Assembly: GCA_030598525.1 (NCBI GenBank)
Contig: JAUVPT010000118.1
Location: 1-5,849, forward strand
DNA length: 5,849 nt
Source: Gemmatimonadota bacterium
Lineage (GTDB): Bacteria > Gemmatimonadota > Gemmatimonadetes > Palauibacterales > Palauibacteraceae
Direction of reading: 5' to 3'
The translations under genes and the position numbers were made by a program. Under the pieces are notes generated by a model. The model made no database searches. It had not been told where the DNA came from and saw only the letters and a program-made list of their open reading frames with translations. Each line of letters opens with the position of its first letter. The stretch's first letter is position 1. Below are positions 1 through 5,846 of the stretch, piece by piece.

Positions 1-112
1 CCGGCTGTCATCCGCCTCACGAAGCGGCGTCTGTCGAGGGACGGTCGAAGTGGCCCCTTCCTGCCCATCGCGTCTCCTTGCCGGGGGCTGTCCCGATCGC
101 GAGAATCCTGTA

Positions 113-130
113 CGGCACACTGCAGTGCCG
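113..130. repeat. Inverted repeat in the channel gene leader
   Basis: CGGCAC (113-118) and GTGCCG (125-130) are perfect inverted arms around six bases. The centre also contains the exact 10-base palindrome CACTGCAGTG (118-127). It sits about 60 bases before the likely start codon and a few bases after the weak promoter candidate. It could be an operator for a dimeric repressor or a small hairpin in the 5' leader. With no second copy in the window, function is inference. Confidence 0.35.
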
Positions 131-175
131 GGAAACTACAGCCTCACACGCTCGGACACAGCGTCCGATTTCGAT

Positions 176-179
176 GGAG
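176..179 (+). promoter_or_regulatory. Ribosome binding site that selects the start at 189
   Basis: GGAG lies 9 bases before the ATG at 189. The in-frame ATG at 174 overlaps this motif and has no purine-rich site before it, and the far upstream ATG at 78 has none either. The motif therefore favours translation from 189. Confidence 0.55.
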
Positions 180-188
180 TCTCGACCA

Positions 189-1490
189 ATGCTGCTTCTT
201 CTTCAGACGACCGCAGACCCGGGTTGGATCCCGGCCGCCCGATCCTGGCTCGCGGACCGCCCGGAACTGGAAACTGCCGCCGGAATCGTGGCGCTGCTTG
301 CCGTGGCGTGGCTGGCGAACCTCGTGACCCGGCGCTACCTGGTGCGACTCGTCGAGCGACTGACCGCGAAATCCGCCATCGATTGGGACAACGTGGTGGC
401 GCACCACGGCGTGTTTCAGCGCCTGGCCCACCTGATTCCCCTGGCGATCGTCTACTACGGGATGAACCTGGTCCCCAACGTTCCGCCCCGTGTATACGAA
501 ACGATCGAGAACATCGTTCTCGTCCTCATGGTGTGGACCGTAATGCGCTCGGCGGATGGGCTCGTGAACGCGGTCGGCCAGATCTACGATGGCCTTCCAA
601 TGGCGAAGGATCGTCCCATCCGGGGCTTCCTTCAGCTATTCAAGATCTTCATGTACGCGCTGGGCTCGATCCTGATCGTGGCCCTTGCGATCGGGCAGTC
701 GCCGCTCGTCCTGCTCGGCGGTTTCGGCGCCATGACCGCGGTGCTCATGCTGGTTTTCAAGGACACGATCCTCTCGGTGGTGGCCAGCATACAGATCGCC
801 ACCAACGACATGATCCGGATCGGTGACTGGGTCGAGATGCCCAAGTTCGGTGCCGACGGCGACGTAATCGAGATCGCCCTCCACACCGTGAAGATCCAGA
901 ACTGGGACAAGACAGTCACCACGATCCCTACCCACGCGTTCAGTAGCGACTGGTTCCGGAACTGGCGCTTCATGTCGGAGTCGGGCGGGCGTCGGATCCG
1001 GCGTGATCTGTACGTGGACCAGTCCGCGATCCGCTTCCTCGGGGACGACGAAATCGAACGGTTCAAGCGCTTTGATCTGCTTCGCGAGTACATCGCGGGG
1101 AAGGAGACACTGCTTACGGGGGCAAATCGGCCAGTCGAGGAGGCGCACGAAGACTCGGTCAACGCCCGGCGGCTCACCAACGTCGGTACGTTCAGGGCCT
1201 ACGTCTTCAATTATCTGCAGGCTCACCCCCAGATCAGGCAGGACATGACCCTGCTGGTGCGGCAGCGCGATCCGACCCCGGACGGGCTGCCGATCCAGAT
1301 CTACTGTTTCACGACAACGACGAATTGGGCGGAGTACGAGGGGATCCAGTCGGACATCTTCGACCACATCCTGGCGATCGTGCCGGAGTTCGGGCTGCAG
1401 GTCTTCCAGCATCCGTCCGGTCAGGACCTGCGCGAGCTTCGACTGGGGGGTGAAACGCCGGAGGCCCCGGGCTCGTACGTCCGGTCCTGA
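189..1490 (+). CDS. ybdG: MscS-family mechanosensitive channel, YbdG type
   Basis: This is an inner-membrane channel expected to open under membrane tension and release small solutes on osmotic downshock. From the start at 189 it has 433 residues, close to E. coli YbdG (about 415). Hydrophobic segments lie near residues 30-46, 77-95, 107-125 and 152-170. The pore helix is near 173-190, rich in Gly and Ala (LLGGFGAMTAVLML) and ending in FKD. The beta domain follows with NDMIRIGDWVEMPKFGADG (about 206-224), then NWDKTVTTIPTHAF (238-251) and SGGRRIRRDL (265-274). The segment RRLTNVGTFRAYV (327-339) and the C-terminal IQSDIFDHILAIVPEFGLQ are, from memory, near-identical in layout to YbdG, which separates it from plain MscS. 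In-frame ATGs at 78 and 174 are possible but lack a ribosome site. A 130-residue gene follows after 29 bases, probably co-transcribed. Confidence 0.93.
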   Translation: MLLLLQTTADPGWIPAARSWLADRPELETAAGIVALLAVAWLANLVTRRYLVRLVERLTAKSAIDWDNVVAHHGVFQRLAHLIPLAIVYYGMNLVPNVPPRVYETIENIVLVLMVWTVMRSADGLVNAVGQIYDGLPMAKDRPIRGFLQLFKIFMYALGSILIVALAIGQSPLVLLGGFGAMTAVLMLVFKDTILSVVASIQIATNDMIRIGDWVEMPKFGADGDVIEIALHTVKIQNWDKTVTTIPTHAFSSDWFRNWRFMSESGGRRIRRDLYVDQSAIRFLGDDEIERFKRFDLLREYIAGKETLLTGANRPVEEAHEDSVNARRLTNVGTFRAYVFNYLQAHPQIRQDMTLLVRQRDPTPDGLPIQIYCFTTTTNWAEYEGIQSDIFDHILAIVPEFGLQVFQHPSGQDLRELRLGGETPEAPGSYVRS

Positions 1491-1519
1491 CACACGGCCA
1501 CTATTGACGGCGAGTACAG

Positions 1520-1912
1520 ATGAACGACAGCTACGCACCCGAGCGGCGGGACGTTCCCGTCCCGACTCTTCCCGAGTACCGGAGCCGGTGGAAGCTGGCG
1601 CGGGACCTGGGCGTATTCGAGCTCAAGCTGGCAGTGGACGGAGTGAAAGACCTGATACTCGCCCCGCTCGCCCTGGCCGCCGTCGTCGCGGACATGGTGA
1701 TGCCCGCCGCGACTCGGGGGGTGTTCCTCCGCGCCGTAATCAGGATCGGCGAACGCTTCGAGAGATGGTTGAACCTGTACGGTCTGAAGCGGCGCGAGGC
1801 AACGCGAACGATTCTCGACGAAGGTGGATCGGACCTGATCGTCGACTACCTGGAGAGCAAGACGCTGGACCTGCATCGTGGCCTGAAAGACCGAAAGAAG
1901 AAGTCGGACTAG
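1520..1912 (+). CDS. Conserved-looking 130-residue protein of unknown function
   Basis: I do not recognise a named family. The protein starts with a polar, proline-containing tail (residues 1-20). A charged helix RSRWKLARDLGVFELKLAVDG (21-41) follows, then one hydrophobic stretch near 45-61 (LILAPLALAAVVADMVM). A basic amphipathic region covers 66-98, and the C-terminus is very basic (DRKKKSD). There is no signal peptide, and the single hydrophobic stretch is short for a clear membrane helix, so it may be a peripheral or monotopic membrane protein. A weak GGCGAG sits 5 bases before the ATG. It lies 29 bases after the YbdG-type channel, on the same strand, so an accessory role to the channel is possible but is inference only. 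The stop is 4 bases from the stop of the convergent hydrolase gene, leaving no room for a terminator between them. Confidence 0.8.
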   Translation: MNDSYAPERRDVPVPTLPEYRSRWKLARDLGVFELKLAVDGVKDLILAPLALAAVVADMVMPAATRGVFLRAVIRIGERFERWLNLYGLKRREATRTILDEGGSDLIVDYLESKTLDLHRGLKDRKKKSD

Positions 1913-1916
1913 GAGT

Positions 1917-3332
1917 TCACGTCCTCTCCAGGATCCACGCTGCGATCTTCTCCAGGGCCGCGGGCGAAAACGTCTCCTCGATGCCCGCGTATTCCGCAGG
2001 TACACCGGTCTCTGCTGTCTGGAACAGGTGGTTGAGATTCGGCAGGACCTCGACCCTGACGTCCGGATTGCCCCCCTCCAGCAGCGCTTCCTCAACCGGT
2101 AGCAGATTTTCGGTCGGTGGGACCTGTGTGTCCTTCTCGCCGTTCAGGGCCAGCACCGGTATCGAGAGCTCCCGTAGCTCGGGAAGTGGATCGTACACGA
2201 GGAAGTACTTCATCCACGGCGAGAGAAGGCTCCTGATCTGGCCCTCGGCCGCGTCACCCGCGAGCCCGGCTTCCGCCAGGATCGCCCGGGCCTGCTCGGC
2301 CGCCACGCTGTCGCTCTCAGCACTGGCGACGACATCGAGAAGACTCTCCTGAACCTCTGCGCGCTGCTCGATCACCGTCTCGGGCAGGCCCGCCGCTCGG
2401 TTCATGGCCTTCGCCTGCATCACCAGCAACTCCCTACCATTCACGCCGGTACTCGCAAGGAGCACTACGAACGCGATGTCACCCGCGCGGTTCGCCGCCA
2501 TCGGGGCCACGATCGCTCCCTCGCTGTGCCCTGCCAGGCCGATCTTCTCCGAATCCACTTCGGGGCGTGCCTTCAGGAACGCAACCGCGGCCAGGGCATC
2601 ACTGGCGAAATCGGGCGTCGTCGCCACCGCGAAATCGCCCGTGGATTCGCCGATTCCCCGATCGTCATACCTCAGAACCGCTATTCCCCGGCGCGTGAGG
2701 TAGTCGGCGAGAACCAGGAACGGCCGGTGCCCGAACACGGTCTCGTCCCGGTCCTGGGGTCCCGAGCCCGTGATCAGTACGACCGCCGGGTGCGGGCCGT
2801 CTCCCGCGGGAATCGTGAACGTTCCGGCAAGCCGGATTCCGGCCTCCGGATTCTCGAACTCGACGTCCTGTGCCTCGTACGGGAACGGCGGCTGTGGCTC
2901 CTGCGGCCGCTTCGGCGCGAGGGCCGCAGCGTCCGTGCGCTCGAGGTGAAGAGGAAAGCGGCCACCGCCCTGGGACCAGCTCCCGTCGATCGAGTTTCCT
3001 CCCTCCAACAATTGGCCCGTGAATTCGCCACCGGCCATGGAGAACTCGAATCGGACGGACCCGTCCTCGCGCCCTTCGACCGCGGACAGTGCGAGATCGT
3101 ACGCTCCCTGGTCGGGGCTGTCCATCTTGCCGGACAGCTGCCCGGCATCGTCTCGCACGATGTGGAAGACGAGGCGCAGCTCCTGTCCTGCTGCGTCCAG
3201 CGTGCCGGCCCAGGTCCCGGAAACGTCTGCCCGATCGGCAATCTCCTGGGCTCCGGCCTGGTTCATGCCGCCCAGTCCCAGCGCCACGATAATTCCCACG
3301 ATCCGCGCGATCTCATGTCCATTCAAGTTCAC
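1917..3332 (-). CDS. Secreted alpha/beta hydrolase with N-terminal beta-type domain
   Basis: This is a 471-residue serine hydrolase, probably an esterase or acyl hydrolase acting outside the cytoplasm; the substrate is unknown. A signal peptide spans about 1-28, with hydrophobic core IVGIIVALGLGG and likely cleavage after AGA. Residues 36-131 form an extra domain beginning DVSGTWAGTL that matches the neighbouring small secreted protein. The alpha/beta hydrolase fold covers about 155-471. It has ITGSGPQDRDE (187-197), typical of the oxyanion region, and RYDDRGIGES (221-230). GHSEG carries the nucleophile Ser270, NGEKDTQVPP the likely acid Asp401, and NLNHLFQ the likely His435, so the triad looks complete. 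The start is GTG, with GAGG five bases upstream; no in-frame ATG occurs before residue 23. It lies 74 bases after the small secreted gene, with a hairpin between, and is last in the minus-strand run. Confidence 0.92.
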   Translation of the reverse strand: MNLNGHEIARIVGIIVALGLGGMNQAGAQEIADRADVSGTWAGTLDAAGQELRLVFHIVRDDAGQLSGKMDSPDQGAYDLALSAVEGREDGSVRFEFSMAGGEFTGQLLEGGNSIDGSWSQGGGRFPLHLERTDAAALAPKRPQEPQPPFPYEAQDVEFENPEAGIRLAGTFTIPAGDGPHPAVVLITGSGPQDRDETVFGHRPFLVLADYLTRRGIAVLRYDDRGIGESTGDFAVATTPDFASDALAAVAFLKARPEVDSEKIGLAGHSEGAIVAPMAANRAGDIAFVVLLASTGVNGRELLVMQAKAMNRAAGLPETVIEQRAEVQESLLDVVASAESDSVAAEQARAILAEAGLAGDAAEGQIRSLLSPWMKYFLVYDPLPELRELSIPVLALNGEKDTQVPPTENLLPVEEALLEGGNPDVRVEVLPNLNHLFQTAETGVPAEYAGIEETFSPAALEKIAAWILERT

Positions 3333-3337
3333 TGCGC

Positions 3338-3341
3338 CCTC
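3338..3341 (-). promoter_or_regulatory. Ribosome binding site supporting the GTG start of the hydrolase
   Basis: On the minus strand GAGG stands 5 bases before the GTG at 3332. This start gives a complete signal peptide with a polar and charged n-region before the hydrophobic core, while the next in-frame Met (residue 23) would remove the core. Confidence 0.55.
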
Positions 3342-3354
3342 GATGACGTGCGAA

Positions 3355-3373
3355 GGGCGCCGTGCTGGCGCCC
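3355..3373 (-). terminator. GC-rich hairpin between the small secreted gene and the hydrolase gene
   Basis: GGGCGCC (3355-3361) and GGCGCCC (3367-3373) form a perfect 7-base-pair stem with a 5-base loop. It begins 33 bases after the stop of the small secreted protein and ends about 20 bases before the hydrolase start. On the minus strand it is followed by only two T residues, so it is not a classic intrinsic terminator. It could act as a partial terminator, an mRNA-stabilising end or an attenuator that lowers hydrolase expression. The stem is directly visible; the role is inferred. Confidence 0.45.
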
Positions 3374-3406
3374 CTCATGGTGATGAAAGCACGGTCATTC
3401 GTCCGC

Positions 3407-3820
3407 CTACTCGGACTCGGACTCGGCAACCGGCTTCAGTTCCAGCGGAAGCATCTGGCCGGCCTGGTTGAAGTCGCCGACCATCACGCCTTCCTCGTTC
3501 AGGGTGCCGTCGAATCCGCCGCTGCCGGGAATCTGGCATCCGGAGATGTGGAGCTTCTTGCCGTCCACCGAGGTATCGGTGCAGGGGATACTGGCGGCTC
3601 CCTGGGTCGGCACGTCGAGCGTCGTGCTCAAGGCGCCTTCCTCATCCGCTGCGACCTTGAAGACCAGTTCGATCTCGCCGTTGGGCGTGCTCAAAACGCC
3701 CCCCCAGTCTCCGGTCAGTGTAGTCCCCTGTGCTACGAGGTCCTGCGCCGGTGTAAACGCGGCCATGCATGCCAACGCCACCAGCGCTGCCGCGACTGTC
3801 CGTCTCGTAATGTCGAACAT
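3407..3820 (-). CDS. Small secreted protein, stand-alone copy of the hydrolase N-terminal domain
   Basis: This is a 137-residue exported protein of unknown function. The signal peptide has basic TRR at residues 5-7, then a hydrophobic core AAALVALACMAAF. Cleavage is likely after Ala25 or Ala30; ALAC at 15-18 is a poor lipobox, so a lipoprotein is possible but less likely. The mature part (about 34-130) aligns by eye with residues 36-131 of the hydrolase next door. TLTGDWGGVLSTPNGEIELVFKV matches DVSGTWAGTLDAAGQELRLVFHI in layout, GFDGTLNEEG matches EFTGQLLEGG, and MLPLELKP matches RFPLHLER. Unlike the hydrolase copy it has two cysteines, Cys80 and Cys95, that could form a disulfide. The C-terminus is acidic (ESESE), encoded by a short hexamer repeat. 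A strong GAGGAG ribosome site lies 6 bases before the ATG. It probably follows ybjQ in the same transcript, after a 46-base gap. Confidence 0.87.
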   Translation of the reverse strand: MFDITRRTVAAALVALACMAAFTPAQDLVAQGTTLTGDWGGVLSTPNGEIELVFKVAADEEGALSTTLDVPTQGAASIPCTDTSVDGKKLHISGCQIPGSGGFDGTLNEEGVMVGDFNQAGQMLPLELKPVAESESE

Positions 3821-3826
3821 CGAATT

Positions 3827-3832
3827 CTCCTC
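3827..3832 (-). promoter_or_regulatory. Strong ribosome binding site of the small secreted protein
   Basis: On the minus strand GAGGAG is followed by AATTCG and then the ATG at 3820. It is the best Shine-Dalgarno match in the window after that of ybjQ, which suggests that this protein is made at high level compared with the hydrolase next to it. Confidence 0.6.
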
Positions 3833-3866
3833 AACAGTGAGCGCCCGCGGGGGGGCATCGGTGCGA

Positions 3867-4205
3867 TCAGAAACCGGTGGCTTCCGGTTCTTTTTCGAGT
3901 TTCACGGCATCGCCGTACGCCAGGATCTCGGACGCCGATCCCATCACATACGAGGTCGCGAACCGAAGGCTCACGATGGCATCGGCCCCAGCCTCCTCGG
4001 CCTCGGCCACCATCCGATCCAGCGCCTGCTCGCGTGACTCGGCCATCATCTTCGTGTACTCGGTGACCTCGCCGCCCACGATGTTCCGGAACCCGGCCAG
4101 GATGTCCTTGCCGACGTGGCGCGCCCGGATGGTATTGCCCCGGACGAGGCCCAGGGTCTGCGTGATCCGGTGACCGGCTACGGCCGCCGAGGGGGTGATC
4201 ATCAT
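3867..4205 (-). CDS. ybjQ: YbjQ/UPF0145 family protein
   Basis: This is a 112-residue cytoplasmic protein of the YbjQ family, whose usual length is about 105. The family is annotated as a putative heavy-metal-binding domain and its biochemical role is not settled. Family features are AGHRITQTLGLVRGNTIRAR near residues 10-29, then GKDILAGFRNIVGGEVTEYTKMM (about 32-54). REQALDRMVAEAEEAGADAIVSLRF (58-82) follows, and the C-terminal strand is SASEILAYGDAVKL. The open frame extends upstream to 4373, but that part lies inside the anti-sigma gene and looks like non-protein sequence. AAGGAG at 4219-4214 fixes the start at the ATG at 4205. That ATG overlaps the anti-sigma stop as ATGA, so translation is probably coupled. 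A second ATG follows directly at 4202. The C-terminus continues a few residues past the usual family end (EKEPEATGF). Confidence 0.9.
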   Translation of the reverse strand: MMITPSAAVAGHRITQTLGLVRGNTIRARHVGKDILAGFRNIVGGEVTEYTKMMAESREQALDRMVAEAEEAGADAIVSLRFATSYVMGSASEILAYGDAVKLEKEPEATGF

Positions 4206-4663
4206 CGTTCGATCTCCTTGTAAGGATCGGACTGGCTCACGAAGATCCTGTGCCGCAGCACGGACACCAGGAGCATCACGAGACCCACGATCACGGCCAG
4301 TATGCTCCACTTGACGAACGTCGGAAGGTCCGCGTCCGCCATCAGGTCGCGGACCCCGTACCAGGCGCCCCACGAACCGAGCACGATGGCCCCGATCGAC
4401 ACCAGGATCCAGGCCAGGCCGCGTTCGAAGCGACTGTATACGCTAGTCCAGTACCCGGCCCACATTTCTTCCGGTGGATTCCTCAGTTTCATGTTCGCCG
4501 TCACCTCCTTGAGCCTCGAGAGACGTTCCAGCTCCTCCCGCAGCTCCGGGTTGTCCGATAGCAACCGCTCGAGCTCGGCGCGCTCCGCCGGCTCCAACTC
4601 GCCGTCCAGCTCCCGCATCAGAAGCTCGGCGCTCCGGTCGATCCGGCCGGTATCGTCGGTCAT
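4202..4663 (-). CDS. Membrane anti-sigma-like protein with two transmembrane helices
   Basis: This 153-residue protein probably binds the ECF sigma factor encoded just before it and keeps it at the membrane. Residues 10-52 (SAELLMRELDGELEPAERAELERLL, then NPELREELERL) have the layout of the zinc-finger anti-sigma domain, in which a Cys-x-x-Cys normally stands where NPELRE is found here. The His/Cys ligands are absent and the whole protein has no cysteine, so a zinc or redox switch is ruled out. PPEEMWAGYWTSVYSRFERG (63-82) leads into helix 1 (about 83-104). Helix 2 lies at about 116-137, followed by a short basic tail RHR and DPYKEIER. Two helices put both ends on the same, presumably cytoplasmic, side. 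The ATG overlaps the sigma stop as ATGA, a typical arrangement for a sigma/anti-sigma pair. The assignment as anti-sigma rests on domain layout and position, not on a strong motif. Confidence 0.8.
   Translation of the reverse strand: MTDDTGRIDRSAELLMRELDGELEPAERAELERLLSDNPELREELERLSRLKEVTANMKLRNPPEEMWAGYWTSVYSRFERGLAWILVSIGAIVLGSWGAWYGVRDLMADADLPTFVKWSILAVIVGLVMLLVSVLRHRIFVSQSDPYKEIER
4214..4219 (-). promoter_or_regulatory. Ribosome binding site of ybjQ inside the anti-sigma gene
   Basis: AAGGAG on the minus strand encodes the Lys-Glu near the end of the anti-sigma protein and stands 8 bases before the ATG at 4205. It decides the ybjQ start, against the much longer open frame to 4373. Confidence 0.7.
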
Positions 4664-5262
4664 TCGATCCCATCCAGGCGCACCGCGAGTCTCTGCCTCG
4701 CGGCATACAGCCGTGACATCACCGTTCCAATGGGCACTTCCAGCAATTCCGCGATCTCGCGGTACTTGAGCCCCTCGAATTCCTTCAACACGAATACCTC
4801 TCGCTGGGCGGGTGGAAGTTCCCGGATCGCCACTTCGAGCCGATCGCGAAGCGCATCCGTGGCCCGAACACGCTCGGGATCATCCACAGAGGCTCGCACC
4901 CTCGCCTCGGCGACCAGCCACCCCCCGGCTCGCTCCAGCTTCCTTCTGCGCGAGCTGGTGTCGCGAGTAAAGTTGTAGCACAGCCGCCTGAGGATCTGGT
5001 ACAGCCAGGGGTAGAACGGGCGCTCCGGATCCAGGCGGGCGCGCGCCTTGAACGCACGGGCGAACGCCTCCTGCGACAGGTCTTCCGCGTCCTGCGGCGA
5101 TCCGACCATGCCGAGGGCAGCGTAGTAACACCGTTGCATGTAGATCGAGACGAGCTCTCCGAACGCGGCTGTTTCCCCCGCCTGGACTCGACGCACGAGG
5201 ATGGTCTCGGCCGTGTGGCCATCATCTCGTTCGCGCTCCAACTCCGTCTTCACTCGGTTCAC
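4660..5262 (-). CDS. ECF-type RNA polymerase sigma factor (sigma70 family)
   Basis: This 200-residue alternative sigma factor directs RNA polymerase to a dedicated set of promoters. Region 2 covers about residues 21-105: LVRRVQAGETAAFGELVSIY, then SPQDAEDLSQEAFARAFKA (55-73) for core binding and RPFYPWLYQILRRLCYNFTRD (81-101) for -10 recognition. A linker runs from about 106 to 140. Region 4 (about 141-195) has ELPPAQREVFVLKEFEGLKYREIAELL and the helix-turn-helix VPIGTVMSRLYAARQRL. There is no region 1 or 3, and no C-terminal extension, as is normal for ECF factors. The start is uncertain: GTG at 5262 is the longest plausible one, with GGGAG 14 bases upstream, and GTG at 5253 is an alternative without a ribosome site. 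Its stop overlaps the start of the membrane anti-sigma-like gene. Autoregulation is common in such pairs, but no promoter could be seen. The ECF group was not assigned. Confidence 0.95.
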   Translation of the reverse strand: MNRVKTELERERDDGHTAETILVRRVQAGETAAFGELVSIYMQRCYYAALGMVGSPQDAEDLSQEAFARAFKARARLDPERPFYPWLYQILRRLCYNFTRDTSSRRRKLERAGGWLVAEARVRASVDDPERVRATDALRDRLEVAIRELPPAQREVFVLKEFEGLKYREIAELLEVPIGTVMSRLYAARQRLAVRLDGIE

Positions 5263-5267
5263 GGGTC

Positions 5268-5277
5268 GCCGATCGGC
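5268..5277. repeat. Ten-base palindrome just before the sigma factor start
   Basis: GCCGATCGGC is an exact palindrome in the 50-base gap before the sigma gene, 5 bases from the GTG and touching the GGGAG that could serve as ribosome site. It could be a protein-binding site. In G+C-rich DNA a palindrome of this length also arises by chance. Confidence 0.2.
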
Positions 5278-5312
5278 TCCCTTCCGTTCACTGTTACACG
5301 GTCGTGGCGGCT

Positions 5313-5846
5313 TTATTCGGCTCTCGCGGAGGCAAACCTGCGGCGAAGCAGAAGTACGAGCAGAACCACGACCACGCCCACGATCGCCACGAGTTGCAGC
5401 AGCCGCACGAACAGCTGGTCCACGGCACGCACCAGGGCTCCATCGATGTCCACGACGGCCTGTGAGATCGACCCATCGAGGCGGGTGACGGCTTCCTCGA
5501 TCTCCACGTGCAGGATTCGATCGAGCTCCGCCATTGCCGCTTCGCGCTCCGGCGCGATACCGGCCAGGATCTCGTCGGTGGCCCCCGCCACGTACTTCTC
5601 CAGGGCGGCCTCGAACGCGAGGCGCTGTCGATCGACTGCCTCCAGGAGAATCTCGCGCTGTTCATCGACCAGGTCGGGCGCGCTCAGCAGGAACGCGTTC
5701 AGCGTTTCCACCGCCTCGATCTGGTTGAGGATCTCCAGGTAGATGGCGGAGCGCTCTGGATCGGCCAGTTCGGCCAGCATGAGCTCCGCCTGCCAGCGCC
5801 CCGAACGGGGAAGCAGTTCCGCGTACATGTTGAGGCGCTGGCTCAT
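5313..5846 (-). CDS. Coiled-coil protein with C-terminal transmembrane anchor, probably 5'-truncated by the window edge
   Basis: I do not recognise a named family. The visible 177 residues are mostly long, charged helix (about 15-125), rich in Glu, Ala, Leu and Arg, for example QIEAVETLNAFLL, DEQREILLEAVDRQRLAFEAALEKY and REAAMAELDRILHVEIEEAV. One strong transmembrane helix lies near 146-167 (FVRLLQLVAIVGVVVVLLVLLL), followed by RRRFASARAE. The basic tail suggests a cytoplasmic C-terminus and therefore an extracytoplasmic helical part. That would need an export signal or another membrane helix upstream, yet none is visible after the ATG at 5846. The frame stays open to base 5849, so the true start is probably outside the window. 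The gene ends 50 bases before the sigma factor start on the same strand, so it may be the first visible gene of the run and could act as a membrane sensor. That role is inference. Confidence 0.78.
   Translation of the reverse strand: MSQRLNMYAELLPRSGRWQAELMLAELADPERSAIYLEILNQIEAVETLNAFLLSAPDLVDEQREILLEAVDRQRLAFEAALEKYVAGATDEILAGIAPEREAAMAELDRILHVEIEEAVTRLDGSISQAVVDIDGALVRAVDQLFVRLLQLVAIVGVVVVLLVLLLRRRFASARAE

Larger units (their letters stand above)
1..188. other. Non-coding leader upstream of the YbdG-type channel gene
   Basis: No convincing coding region was found on either strand in this stretch. It should hold the promoter of the channel gene. A weak sigma70-like candidate is TTGCCG at 78-83 and GAGAAT at 101-106, 17 bases apart, with only 3 and 4 of 6 consensus matches, so it is a suggestion only. 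An inverted repeat lies just downstream at 113-130 and is listed separately. The gene on the far left, outside the window, is unknown. Confidence 0.5.

Noticed and set aside
636..1538. 300-residue open frame on the minus strand opposite the channel gene
   Set aside because: It is a shadow of the channel gene: the protein is rich in Arg, Pro, Val and Asp without domain features, and the plus-strand frame has clear YbdG family motifs along its whole length.
1421..2095. 224-residue open frame on the minus strand across the convergent gene ends
   Set aside because: It overlaps the channel 3' end, the 130-residue gene and the hydrolase end in wrong frames, with no recognisable domain or ribosome site.
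1450..2352. 300-residue open frame on the plus strand spanning the 130-residue gene and the hydrolase 3' end
   Set aside because: It crosses two well supported genes in other frames, and its composition (Arg, Ser, Pro, Ala) is typical of out-of-frame G+C-rich DNA.
2526..3383. 285-residue open frame on the plus strand opposite the hydrolase
   Set aside because: The hydrolase on the other strand has a complete catalytic triad and signal peptide; this frame shows only low-complexity basic sequence.
3410..3426. Short CTCGGA hexamer repeat
   Set aside because: It encodes the acidic ESESE end of the small secreted protein and has fewer than three full units; too short to treat as a functional tandem repeat.
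3849..3855. Run of seven G (C on the minus strand) as a phase-variation tract
   Set aside because: It lies in the 46-base gap after ybjQ and is short. It does not sit in a reading frame or between clear promoter elements, so slippage would have no evident effect.
4206..4373. N-terminal extension of the YbjQ protein by 56 residues
   Set aside because: The extension lies inside the anti-sigma coding region, has shadow-like composition, and the ribosome site AAGGAG points to the ATG at 4205.
5263..5312. Promoter for the sigma factor in the gap before it
   Set aside because: TGTAAC on the minus strand resembles a -10 box, but no matching -35 is found at normal spacing and no GGAAC-type ECF box is present.
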